A stretch of 11,695 bases of DNA from an uncultured Porphyromonadaceae bacterium (GCA_905193485.1 CAJJOX010000054.1:1-11695); one strand, 5' to 3'; counted from the first letter of the stretch, positions 1 to 6,694 are shown. Numbers and translations: made by a program. Notes: generated by a model not told the origin, from the letters alone.

Positions 1-164
1 GACACTTTGTCGTAGGAATCCAGAGCGTCCGCGGGATCGGGGGTGGCGTCGTCGAATTTTTCAGCGTCGGCAAAGTTGCGTTCTTTGAGTTCAACGATTT
101 TCTGCATCAGCGGGTGTGTCAGGTGATGCTTCAGATCGGGATTGTCATTATAGAAATTAGCCAT
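1..164 (-). CDS. Acyl-CoA dehydrogenase, N-terminal fragment (cut by window edge)
   Basis: Only the first 54 codons lie in the window; the rest is beyond the left edge. The protein starts MANFYNDNPDLKHHLTHPLM and continues with a charged helix (IVELKERNFADAEKF). I recognise this as the N-terminus of the acyl-CoA dehydrogenases that accompany etfAB in Bacteroidales. That is recall of the family, since no catalytic residue is in view. Such flavoenzymes oxidise acyl-CoA, or reduce enoyl-CoA, and exchange electrons with ETF. The ATG at 164 follows the etfA stop by 11 nt on the same strand, so the gene is very probably the third gene of the etfB-etfA operon. There is no Shine-Dalgarno, which is normal for this phylum. 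Confidence 0.75.
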   Translation of the reverse strand, partial: MANFYNDNPDLKHHLTHPLMQKIVELKERNFADAEKFDDATPDPADALDSYDKV

Positions 165-175
165 GGCTATGGTGT

Positions 176-1204
176 TTACTTAGAATTCTTTTTATAATAT
201 TTAATGAGTTTGGGGATCACATCTTCGGCATTGCCGTTGATCACGAAGTCGGCTATGGTGTTGATCGGGGCGTCGGGATCGTTATTGATGGAGATGATGA
301 TCGAGCTATCCTGCATGCCGGCGATATGCTGGATCTGACCGGAGATGCCGCAGGCGATGTAGAGTTTAGGACGAACGGTGACACCGGTCTGGCCAATCTG
401 ACGGGCGTGTTCACAGAAACCTGCGTCGACAGCCGCACGCGATGCGCCAACCTCTCCGCCAAGAGCTTCTGCAAGCTTATAGAGAAGATCGAAATTTTCC
501 TTCGATCCCATACCGTAGCCTCCGGCTACAATGATCGGAGCGTTTTTAATATTGATTTTCGACTTTTCGATCTGTCGGTCGATGATCTCTACAACAAAAT
601 CTTCATCCGACACATATTTCTTTGGATCGAGATCGATCACTTCTCCTTTATGTTCCGGATTGAACACCTCTTTCTTCATCACGCCCTCGCGCACGGTAGC
701 CATCTGCGGGCGGCATTCGGGATTGACAATCGTAGCAACGATATTGCCGCCGAAAGCCGGACGGATCTGATACAGGAGATTTTCATATTCCTTGCCTGTC
801 TTGGGATCTCTGTGTGGACCGATCTCAAGCGATGTGCAGTCGGCGGTGAGTCCGCTGTGGAGGCACGACGACACGCGTGGACCGAGGTCGCGTCCTATAC
901 AGGTTGCACCCATAAGGCACACCTGAGGCTTGATCTCGCGGAAGAGATTGATGAGCACTGCGGCATGGGGATTGGATGTATAGGGATAGAGTCGCTTGTC
1001 GGCCACCTTATAGACGACATCGGCTCCATAAGGGAATAGTTGTGTTTCAACACCGTCGAGATTGTCGCCAATCACCACGGCTTCCAGTTTCACGCCGAGC
1101 TCCGAAGCGAGCTTACGGCCCTTGGTGAGCAGTTCGAGGCTGACATCGGCAACTTTGCCGTCCTCAAACTCGCAATATACTATCAGGTTGTTCTGGTCTG
1201 TCAT
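176..1204 (-). CDS. etfA: Electron transfer flavoprotein subunit alpha
   Basis: The 342-residue product is the FAD-carrying large subunit of the cytoplasmic ETF heterodimer, which shuttles electrons to or from acyl-CoA dehydrogenases. The N-terminal Rossmann-like domain spans about residues 6-200 and the C-terminal FAD domain about 220-335. The FAD domain shows the family motifs in order: GGYGMGSKENF (228-238), GASRAAVDAG (253-262), QIGQTG (269-274), GISGQIQHIAGM (286-297) and NNDPDAPI (307-314). Length is slightly above the common 310-330 residues. The gene lies 22 nt after etfB and 11 nt before the acyl-CoA dehydrogenase, so all three should be co-transcribed from the promoter upstream of etfB. 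The ATG at 1204 begins a normal ETF-alpha first strand (NNLIVYCE). Function is secure at family level; the acyl-CoA substrate of the partner is unknown. Confidence 0.96.
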   Translation of the reverse strand: MTDQNNLIVYCEFEDGKVADVSLELLTKGRKLASELGVKLEAVVIGDNLDGVETQLFPYGADVVYKVADKRLYPYTSNPHAAVLINLFREIKPQVCLMGATCIGRDLGPRVSSCLHSGLTADCTSLEIGPHRDPKTGKEYENLLYQIRPAFGGNIVATIVNPECRPQMATVREGVMKKEVFNPEHKGEVIDLDPKKYVSDEDFVVEIIDRQIEKSKINIKNAPIIVAGGYGMGSKENFDLLYKLAEALGGEVGASRAAVDAGFCEHARQIGQTGVTVRPKLYIACGISGQIQHIAGMQDSSIIISINNDPDAPINTIADFVINGNAEDVIPKLIKYYKKNSK

Positions 1205-1226
1205 GATTTTAAAGTTTGATGGTTGA

Positions 1227-2099
1227 TTAGCCGATGGTGTGGTTGGCGATGAGTTCCTTGATGAGCTCTTCTATCTGCTGGTCGTCGTTGTCGAGGCAAC
1301 GCGATTCTTTAGCGGTGAAAACCACATTTTCGATTGTCTTGACCTTTGTAGGCGAGCCGGGCATACCGATCTGTGCGGGATCTGCATCGACGTATGCAGC
1401 GCCCCATTCGGCGATATTGAGGTATGGCCGTTTTTCCAGAGGTGCCTGTTGCTTATCGGGGCGGCCGGCCTTTTCTGAGGTCGACGCTGCATATTTGTAT
1501 TTCTGAAGAAGCATTGCGTTGCGCGGACGGCATTCCGCTGCCGAGCCGTTGACGGTGACCACGCAAGGCAGTGGCGATTTCACCACTTCGAATCCGTTTT
1601 CAAGACGCCGTTTCACTGTCACATGACCGTCTTTGAGATCAAGGATCTCTTCAGCGTAGGTCACCTGGGGCAGACCGAGTTTTTCTGCGATCTGAGGTCC
1701 CACCTGAGCGGTGTCACCGTCAATAGCCTGACGTCCGCCGAGAATAATGTCGTAATTGCCGATTTTTTTTACTGCCTGAGCAAGCGAATAGGAGGTGGCA
1801 AGCGTATCGGCACCGCCGAGCACCCTGTCGGTAAGCACGATACCGCCGTCGGCGCCACGGAACATTGCTTCACGAATCACTTCGGCCGCACGCGGAAGAC
1901 CCATGGTGAGAATGGTCACTGTTGAACCGGGATTGGCATCCTTAAGACGGAGCGCCTGCTCGAGTGCGTTTAGATCCTCAGGGTTGAAGATAGCCGGGAG
2001 AGCGGCGCGGTTGATGGTTCCGTCCTCCTTCATAGCATCTTTGCCCACGTTGCGGGTGTCAGGCACCTGCTTGGCGAGCACAATGATGTTTAGACTCAT
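1227..2099 (-). CDS. etfB: Electron transfer flavoprotein subunit beta, bifurcating-type signature
   Basis: The 290-residue product is the small ETF subunit. It opens with the typical strand and loop NIIVLAKQVPDT (4-15). The segment RVLGGADTLATSYSLAQAV (92-110) and the loop GGRQAIDGDTAQVGP (121-135) form the second-nucleotide site. In mitochondrial-type ETF this loop reads roughly D-D-C-N-Q-T-G and the site holds AMP. The D-G-D-T-A-Q-V-G-P form is shared, from memory, with ETFs of anaerobes that bind a second FAD and bifurcate electrons. Length exceeds the usual 250-270 residues, with a longer region around 205-240. It is the first gene of the etfB-etfA-acyl-CoA dehydrogenase unit and is preceded by a strong consensus promoter. 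Identity is secure; bifurcation is inference. Confidence 0.96.
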   Translation of the reverse strand: MSLNIIVLAKQVPDTRNVGKDAMKEDGTINRAALPAIFNPEDLNALEQALRLKDANPGSTVTILTMGLPRAAEVIREAMFRGADGGIVLTDRVLGGADTLATSYSLAQAVKKIGNYDIILGGRQAIDGDTAQVGPQIAEKLGLPQVTYAEEILDLKDGHVTVKRRLENGFEVVKSPLPCVVTVNGSAAECRPRNAMLLQKYKYAASTSEKAGRPDKQQAPLEKRPYLNIAEWGAAYVDADPAQIGMPGSPTKVKTIENVVFTAKESRCLDNDDQQIEELIKELIANHTIG

Positions 2100-2148
2100 A
2101 TCTTTTTATGTTTTAAAAATTAATGATCGATTTATGGTTTTCGACCTA

Positions 2149-2179
2149 CAAAGATAGAAAAATCTTTTATATTTTTCAA
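2149..2179 (-). promoter_or_regulatory. Bacteroidetes-type promoter of the etfB operon
   Basis: On the minus strand TTG (2179-2177) is followed after 20 nt by TATCTTTG (2156-2149), matching the TAnnTTTG '-7' element. Transcription should start near 2143, giving a leader of about 45 nt before the etfB ATG at 2099. The match and spacing are good. A perfect dyad fills the spacer and is listed separately. Confidence 0.75.
2157..2177. repeat. Perfect 7-bp inverted repeat inside the etfB promoter spacer
   Basis: On the plus strand GAAAAAT (2157-2163) and ATTTTTC (2171-2177) are perfect inverted copies separated by 7 nt. The dyad occupies the spacer between the -33 and -7 elements of the etfB promoter. 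That is a position where a repressor could block polymerase, but AT-rich dyads also arise by chance in such spacers. No protein is assigned to it. Confidence 0.45.
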
Positions 2180-2229
2180 TTTTATTTACTTTCCTCTTGG
2201 CCATCAAGCCATTGCGTCGGACACAGCTT

Positions 2230-2709
2230 TTATTGGAAAAGTGTGGCGGCAAGAGTATCCGATTGCTGCTCAATACAAACGCGTATGCCCTGCAGATAAG
2301 CATCCGCCGCATCGGAACCGATCTGAGTCCTGATGGCATACTCGCGTGCCCGCAGATCAAGCAACTCATTGCGTATGGCATCATTGGTGCGGCAACGTGA
2401 AAGCATGCGTGATGCAGCGCGAAATCCGAGATCGTATGCTTTGTCACATCCTTCGCCGACATCGGCATGAATATCGGTCACCGGACGGTCGACCGGCTCG
2501 TCAGGCCTGCCAGCACTCGCTACCGGAGCGGTTGCGGAACCCCCGGCAGGAGAGGGAGAGGGTGACGGCAAGTTTCGGGTGGTTAGCGCGACTGCTGCCG
2601 TAGCATCATATGCGTCGGTATAGTCGTTGGTTTCACACGACATCATAACTGACGAAACAAAAACGGCGACCGTTGCAAATGTTTTGCTATAGGGGAATGT
2701 CGGTATCAT
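2230..2709 (-). CDS. Small putative lipoprotein of unknown function
   Basis: I do not recognise this family. The product has 159 residues from the ATG at 2709. A start nine codons upstream (2736) is possible, but the chosen one gives a compact signal peptide and an ATGA overlap with the upstream exonuclease stop. The N-terminus (MIPTFPYSKTFATVAVFVSS, then VMMSC) looks like a lipoprotein signal with Cys25 as the lipidated residue, although Met at -3 is a weak lipobox. After a linker rich in Pro, Ser, Ala and Gly (about residues 47-77), the C-terminal half (about 82-155) looks helical and has further cysteines (in GCDKAYD, LSRCRT and IRVCIE). It is the last gene of the porQ-cmk-ispH-exonuclease operon and is probably translationally coupled to the exonuclease. 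Confidence 0.7.
   Translation of the reverse strand: MIPTFPYSKTFATVAVFVSSVMMSCETNDYTDAYDATAAVALTTRNLPSPSPSPAGGSATAPVASAGRPDEPVDRPVTDIHADVGEGCDKAYDLGFRAASRMLSRCRTNDAIRNELLDLRAREYAIRTQIGSDAADAYLQGIRVCIEQQSDTLAATLFQ
2706..2709 (-). other. ATGA start/stop overlap, exonuclease to lipoprotein
   Basis: The lipoprotein ATG (2709-2707) and the exonuclease TGA (2708-2706) share the four bases ATGA. This supports the internal start for the lipoprotein and suggests that terminating ribosomes re-initiate on it. Confidence 0.7.
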
Positions 2710-3206
2710 ATAATGGTCATTGCTATTTTGGCACATGCCTCTGCATCAGCCAAGGCATTATGATGATTTGAAAACGGTATGCCGAGAAAATCGGCCACAT
2801 ATGGAAGACTCCGCGACGGACATAATGATTTGGGGATGATGCGCCGCGCCGCCTCAAGCGTGCAGAAAAACGGCAGATCAGGAAATTCCATGCCATAGGC
2901 ACGCGCTGATGCACGAAGACAACCGACATCAAAACGGGCATTGTGGGCCACAAGCGGAAGGCCGCCGATGAAACGCTGCAATTCAGACATGATAGCTGAA
3001 AACGTCGGAGCTTCATCCGTGTCGGCACGGCTCAACCCGTGAATCTCTTTCGTGAAACGGGTGATGTAGAAATTGGGGGTGGGTCGGACGAGGCGGTAAT
3101 ACGTTGCGGTGATCGACCCGTCGATCACTTTCACCGCACCCACCGCGCACACGCTTGTCGGGTATTGATTGGCCGTTTCGACATCGATTGCAACGAAATT
3201 ATCCAT
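2706..3206 (-). CDS. DnaQ-like DEDDh 3'-5' exonuclease
   Basis: The 166-residue protein is a single exonuclease domain of the DEDDh (DnaQ/epsilon-like) superfamily, which removes nucleotides from 3' ends using two metal ions. All catalytic positions are visible: Asp8 and Glu10 in FVAIDVETAN (ExoI), Asp93 in VAHNARFDVGCL (ExoII), and His149 with Asp154 in HNALADAE (ExoIII). The spacing fits a catalytically complete enzyme. There is no BRCT, GIY-YIG or polymerase domain, so it is a minimal stand-alone exonuclease whose substrate (DNA proofreading, repair or RNA trimming) cannot be told from sequence. It begins 3 nt after the ispH stop and overlaps the downstream lipoprotein by ATGA. Confidence 0.9.
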   Translation of the reverse strand: MDNFVAIDVETANQYPTSVCAVGAVKVIDGSITATYYRLVRPTPNFYITRFTKEIHGLSRADTDEAPTFSAIMSELQRFIGGLPLVAHNARFDVGCLRASARAYGMEFPDLPFFCTLEAARRIIPKSLCPSRSLPYVADFLGIPFSNHHNALADAEACAKIAMTII

Positions 3207-3209
3207 CTT

Positions 3210-4094
3210 TCAGTTTTGAGGCGGATTATTTTCGGAAACCATGGATATTATTGCCGACTTCACCACATCCATCAGCCATCGTGGTGTAGAGGTAGCGCCA
3301 CAGATTCCTATACTCCTTGCATCCGCAAGCCATTGCGGATCAATCTCGGAAGCGTTGGCTATTAAATGTGTGCGGGCATTTGCATCGTGACACCGGTCAA
3401 AGAGCACGCGGCCGTTGCTGCTTTTCTTGCCGCTGACAAAAATAACGACGTCGTGGGCTGTCGCAAAGCGCTGAAGTCCTTCGACACGGTTGGCAACACG
3501 CCGACAGATCGTGTCGTGACACTCTACGGAATCCGGTTTTTCAGCCTTTGACTTTATTCGCGCGCACATCGACCGATATCCGTCAAGCGGCATGGTGGTC
3601 TGTGAATACACCGCCACCGGCCGCGAAAAATCAATACCTTCGAGCGTATCGGAATCTTCCACCACTATGGCATTGCCGTCGGTCTGTCCCACAAGTCCGT
3701 TGACCTCCGCATGCCCTGCCTTACCATATATCACTATCTGCGGAGGGACCGGAGAATCATAACGGGCTTTGATGCGTCGCTGGAGAGTCAGGACTACAGG
3801 ACATGTGGCATCGATGATCTCTATATTGTTACGCCTGGCTGTGGCGTAAGTCGACGGAGGCTCGCCATGAGCCCGTAGAAGCACTTTGGCATCATGGAGT
3901 CCGGCCAACTCCTCATGTGAGATTGTAATGAGCCCTTTCGAACGCAGGCGCTCCACTTCATCGGAATTATGCACTATATCCCCAAGACAATAAAGGGGCA
4001 TATCGGCGACAAGTTCGGCCTCGGCTTTGGAAATAGCCGATGTCACACCGAAGCAGAAGCCCGAATCGCTATCGATTTCAATGATTGGTGTCAC
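3210..4094 (-). CDS. ispH: 4-hydroxy-3-methylbut-2-enyl diphosphate reductase
   Basis: The 294-residue product is the cytoplasmic iron-sulfur enzyme (LytB) that performs the last step of the MEP pathway, converting HMBPP to IPP and DMAPP. The three cluster-binding cysteines are present: Cys14 in GFCFGV, Cys98 in ATCPVV and Cys197 in TICRRVANR. So are substrate-pocket residues: His42 (VHN), His76 (AHG), His128 and Glu130 (GHAEVNG), Thr167 (SQTT) and the SGKKSSNG segment (221-228). Length is slightly short of the usual 305-320 but no motif is missing. There is no fused S1 domain. It lies 17 nt downstream of cmk and 3 nt upstream of the exonuclease in one operon. The cmk-ispH neighbourhood is, as I recall, common in Bacteroidales. 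Confidence 0.97.
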   Translation of the reverse strand: MTPIIEIDSDSGFCFGVTSAISKAEAELVADMPLYCLGDIVHNSDEVERLRSKGLITISHEELAGLHDAKVLLRAHGEPPSTYATARRNNIEIIDATCPVVLTLQRRIKARYDSPVPPQIVIYGKAGHAEVNGLVGQTDGNAIVVEDSDTLEGIDFSRPVAVYSQTTMPLDGYRSMCARIKSKAEKPDSVECHDTICRRVANRVEGLQRFATAHDVVIFVSGKKSSNGRVLFDRCHDANARTHLIANASEIDPQWLADARSIGICGATSTPRWLMDVVKSAIISMVSENNPPQN

Positions 4095-4111
4095 GAGGCT
4101 GCATCAATGTT

Positions 4112-4813
4112 TCACAGGTTATTGACAATATCCTCGTAAAGCCCGAGCAGCCATTGATTCTGATCGGCGATGGCCATGGTGGAGTTATCAAGCACAATGG
4201 CGTCATCGGCACGGCGCAAAGGACTCTCCTCTCGTGTTTCATCTATGTGGTCACGATTGATGACATTGGCAAGCACTTCTTCGTATGTCGTGGCCACACC
4301 CTTATCGATCAGTTCCGAAAAACGGCGTTGCGCGCGGGTCTGAGCCGAAGCATTGACAAACACCTTCATCTCGGCATCCGGGAACACTGTGGTGCCTATA
4401 TCGCGGCCATCCATGACAATACCTTTTTCACGCCCCATCTGCTGCTGCATGGCGACAAGCGCATGACGCACAGCCGGAATAGCGGCAACGGCCGATACGC
4501 AATTGCTCACCGCCATCGACCGTATTTCATTCTCGACATTTTCGCCGTTGAGCATGGCAAACTGTTTTTCGTCATCGCGACCGAAGGTCACTTTTATTTG
4601 TGGCAGAGCTTCAATAAGCGAAGCCGCATCCATAGTCTGATCAGGGCGTATCATGCCGTGGCGCATAGCGTAAAGCGTTACTGCGCGATACATTGCGCCG
4701 GAATCGATATATTTATATCCGATTGTCTTGGCCAGCTGACGGGCCATAGTGCTTTTGCCCGACGAGGAATAGCCGTCGATGGCAATTGTGATTAACGGTT
4801 TATGATTAGTCAT
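4112..4813 (-). CDS. cmk: Cytidylate (CMP/dCMP) kinase
   Basis: The 233-residue protein phosphorylates CMP and dCMP with ATP in pyrimidine nucleotide supply. Visible motifs are the Walker A loop GYSSSGKST (14-22), the substrate segment DSGAMYRAVTLYA (37-49), the family signature MDGRDIGTTVFPDA (134-147), and the lid and adenine-side arginines in RDHIDETREESPLRRADDA (187-205). Length matches bacterial Cmk. It is the second gene of the operon, 37 nt after porQ and 17 nt before ispH. The ATG at 4813 begins directly with the first beta strand after a short lead, and no better alternative is seen. Confidence is very high. Confidence 0.97.
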   Translation of the reverse strand: MTNHKPLITIAIDGYSSSGKSTMARQLAKTIGYKYIDSGAMYRAVTLYAMRHGMIRPDQTMDAASLIEALPQIKVTFGRDDEKQFAMLNGENVENEIRSMAVSNCVSAVAAIPAVRHALVAMQQQMGREKGIVMDGRDIGTTVFPDAEMKVFVNASAQTRAQRRFSELIDKGVATTYEEVLANVINRDHIDETREESPLRRADDAIVLDNSTMAIADQNQWLLGLYEDIVNNL

Positions 4814-4850
4814 AATATAATTGAATGTCGCATCCGGGAAACAGACGCTG

Positions 4851-5879
4851 TTATTGCAAGAGTTCGGTGAGATTGGTTGAGATGTTTAGCATGAATGTCG
4901 ATGCGCCGCTGTGTGGCTGGGCAAAAGCTATACCGAACTTAAATGAGCTCACATTAAGGCCGGCGCCGATAGAAAATCCCGAAAGGAAGCTGCGCGAATA
5001 CGTGCTCATGTCCGTCCGCGTCTTATAATTGTAGCCGATGCCGATATGGAATTTTTCCGACGGCACGAAGTCAGCGGCGAAAATCAGATGACGAAAAAGA
5101 TTGGACGTAAACGACGACTTTATCTCAAACTCATCGTCGCTGCTCCCGTCACCGGTTTCATAATATGGCAGCTTCCATTTGGTGAGATTCCAGGCAGTCA
5201 CCGAAAAACGTATCGGCAGCGACCCGAACGATTGGGTCCAGCCCAGACGCAAATCCACAGGCAGCCTGTCATATCGGTCCTGAAAACGTTTCACCTGACC
5301 GCCGAGATTGGCTATGACCGCCGAAAGCGAAAGATCGCGTTCGGGATCGTAATAATTGACACCCAGATCCGTGGCAACTGCAAATGCCGAATAATCGCCA
5401 TATGAACTATACAGAAACTTAAGCGCGATGCCGCCACGAAGCCGTTCTGTAATATCGTGGGAGTAGATTCCGTTGATATTTAAATCCTTAGGGGAAAAAT
5501 CGCCCGTGATATTCCCCATTTCGTCTGCCCCGGTCATCGATCCGTAGCCATAATATTGCACTCCGACAGCCCAGGCTCCGTGCTCCGAAGCCCGAGTCCC
5601 GAATTTGACGCCTGCAAAATTGGCATCGGCTATATATCGCATATAATTGACCCCGATCTGCATATTGAATTCAGGACCGAGAAGCGCCGGATTCTGGTCA
5701 ACGGTGTTGATATCGTCGTCAATATTTGATATGTTTATTCCACCAAGGCCGTAGACACGTGCCGACGAAGGTATATTCAGAAAATTATATGCCGGCGATC
5801 CGTCGGAGGCCACTGCCACCGATGCTGTTGCCGCTAACGCGGATATCGCCATAACACGTAGATATTTGTTTCTGATCAT
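4851..5879 (-). CDS. porQ: PorQ-like type IX secretion system outer-membrane protein
   Basis: The product has 342 residues from the ATG at 5879. An in-frame ATG at 5906 exists, but the internal one gives a clean signal peptide (MIRNKYLRVMAISALAATAS then VAVA, cleaved before SDGSP). The mature start, with SPAYNFLNIPSSARVYGLGG followed by DDINTVDQNPALLG, is the pattern of the PorV/PorQ family: outer-membrane beta-barrels of the FadL/OmpP1-like type. The rest has alternating aromatic strands typical of a barrel. PorQ belongs to the type IX secretion machinery, which exports CTD-bearing proteins and attaches them to the surface. Assignment to PorQ rather than PorV rests on the motif and on the neighbour cmk, a pairing I recall from Porphyromonas and Bacteroides. 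It is the first gene of its operon. Confidence 0.85.
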   Translation of the reverse strand: MIRNKYLRVMAISALAATASVAVASDGSPAYNFLNIPSSARVYGLGGINISNIDDDINTVDQNPALLGPEFNMQIGVNYMRYIADANFAGVKFGTRASEHGAWAVGVQYYGYGSMTGADEMGNITGDFSPKDLNINGIYSHDITERLRGGIALKFLYSSYGDYSAFAVATDLGVNYYDPERDLSLSAVIANLGGQVKRFQDRYDRLPVDLRLGWTQSFGSLPIRFSVTAWNLTKWKLPYYETGDGSSDDEFEIKSSFTSNLFRHLIFAADFVPSEKFHIGIGYNYKTRTDMSTYSRSFLSGFSIGAGLNVSSFKFGIAFAQPHSGASTFMLNISTNLTELLQ

Positions 5880-6014
5880 TGCGGATATGAAGTGTGATTG
5901 ACACATATTATTGTAAACGGCGACCTTCAGATGATATTATGCCCCGGATAGCTTTTTTATCACGTTTTTCAACCTATGCTACCCTCTCTATATGTCAAGA
6001 TCACGAGTCAATTC

Positions 6015-6034
6015 TTAAATTATAGTTAATTTAA
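6015..6034. repeat. 20-bp AT-rich perfect palindrome in the porQ leader
   Basis: TTAAATTA (6015-6022) and TAATTTAA (6027-6034) are perfect 8-bp inverted copies around a 4-nt centre, TAGT. It lies about 10-30 nt downstream of the predicted porQ transcription start. It could be an operator or a weak leader hairpin; chance is possible in this AT-rich gap. Confidence 0.5.
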
Positions 6035-6050
6035 ATGCTGAATTTGTCAA

Positions 6051-6081
6051 CAAAGATAAAACAATAATAATCATTCCCAAA
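6051..6081 (-). promoter_or_regulatory. Bacteroidetes-type promoter of the porQ operon
   Basis: On the minus strand TTTG (6081-6078) is followed after 19 nt by TATCTTTG (6058-6051), a full match to the TTTG / TAnnTTTG pattern. Transcription would start near 6045, leaving a leader of about 165 nt before the porQ ATG at 5879. I found no closer consensus promoter in that leader. Confidence 0.7.
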
Positions 6082-6095
6082 AACTATTCGGCACA

Positions 6096-6127
6096 TTTGC
6101 GGGATTCATGGTCAGATTCTATTTTTG
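6096..6127 (+). promoter_or_regulatory. Bacteroidetes-type promoter of the TonB-domain gene
   Basis: TTTG (6096-6099) is followed after 20 nt by TATTTTTG (6120-6127), matching TAnnTTTG. The predicted start near 6132 gives a leader of about 40 nt. Its -33 box lies only 14 bp from the -33 box of the divergent porQ promoter. Confidence 0.65.
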
Positions 6128-6173
6128 CCGGCATAAAAGCCAATAATTATCCCTGCATAAGGAGTATCTTTTC

Positions 6174-6617
6174 ATGAAAAATCGTTTGCAATTCAATTTG
6201 TCGATTGCCCTTTCCGCTTTGTTTTTTTCATCGCTGACCGTTTCGGCTCAGTATTCCCGTATGGTGGGTTTTATCCGTCCGGGGGAACAGCAGCCGGTAG
6301 GCGCTTATCTGCTCGATTTTGTGGACGTATTTCCCAATTTCCCAAATGGAGAAACAGCCCTGAACAGCTTCATCAACAACGAGCGTGTTTATCCGCGTGA
6401 CGCTTATGAGGCCGGCATCCAAGGTCGTGTAACCTGCTCTTTCATCATCGACACCGATGGCTCCATAAGCAATATCACCATTCTCCGTGCGCCATGTCCG
6501 AGCCTCGGCATGGAAGCGGCTCGAATCATCAGCAATATGCCACGGTGGGAAAGCGCCAGAATTGGCAACGAAAAAGTTCCTGTGCTCTACAGGCTCACAA
6601 TTCCTTTCCGGCTATGA
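6174..6617 (+). CDS. Exported TonB C-terminal-domain protein
   Basis: The 147-residue protein has a signal peptide (MKNRLQFNLSIALSALFFSS, then LTVSAQ, cleavage near residue 26), a short linker, and a TonB C-terminal domain at about residues 55-147. The domain shows the classic order FPNGETALNSFI (56-67), YPRDAYEAGIQGRV (73-86), IDTDGSI (92-98), EAARII (114-119), MPRW (122-125) and a terminal IPFRL. Full TonB proteins have an inner-membrane anchor that contacts ExbB/ExbD and a long proline-rich spacer; both are missing, so it is unlikely to energise receptors by itself. It may bind receptor TonB boxes or peptidoglycan in the periplasm (inference). AAGGAG at 6159-6164, 9 nt before the ATG, is an unusually good Shine-Dalgarno for this phylum. 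It appears monocistronic. Confidence 0.88.
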   Translation: MKNRLQFNLSIALSALFFSSLTVSAQYSRMVGFIRPGEQQPVGAYLLDFVDVFPNFPNGETALNSFINNERVYPRDAYEAGIQGRVTCSFIIDTDGSISNITILRAPCPSLGMEAARIISNMPRWESARIGNEKVPVLYRLTIPFRL

Positions 6618-6632
6618 TCTGAGCCTTTTTTT
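6610..6632 (+). terminator. Possible weak intrinsic terminator after the TonB-domain gene
   Basis: GGCT (6610-6613) and AGCC (6622-6625) can form a 4-bp stem with an 8-nt loop that includes the stop codon, followed at once by seven T residues (6626-6632). The stem is short, so the call is tentative. The convergent MATE gene ends at 6695. Confidence 0.35.
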
Positions 6633-6694
6633 ACAAATCATTTCCGTCACCTTTATTATTCCTTTATCCCGACCCGTCGCCACATACGCGGATG

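Noticed and set aside
326..1039. Long plus-strand open frame (237 codons) opposite etfA
   Set aside because: It lies wholly antisense to a clear etfA, its translation has no recognisable domain, and no promoter or start context supports it. It is a codon-bias shadow.
2198..2211. Hairpin TGGC-N6-GCCA after the lipoprotein gene as a terminator
   Set aside because: Only a 4-bp stem and no T-tract follows on the minus strand, so it does not look like an intrinsic terminator.
4085..4795. Long plus-strand open frame (236 codons) opposite cmk
   Set aside because: Cmk motifs on the minus strand are unambiguous; the antisense product is rich in His/Arg/Cys without a domain, typical of a shadow frame.
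5880..5906. Upstream ATG at 5906 as the porQ start
   Set aside because: It would place nine polar residues (MCQSHFISA) before a complete signal peptide; the ATG at 5879 is the better start.
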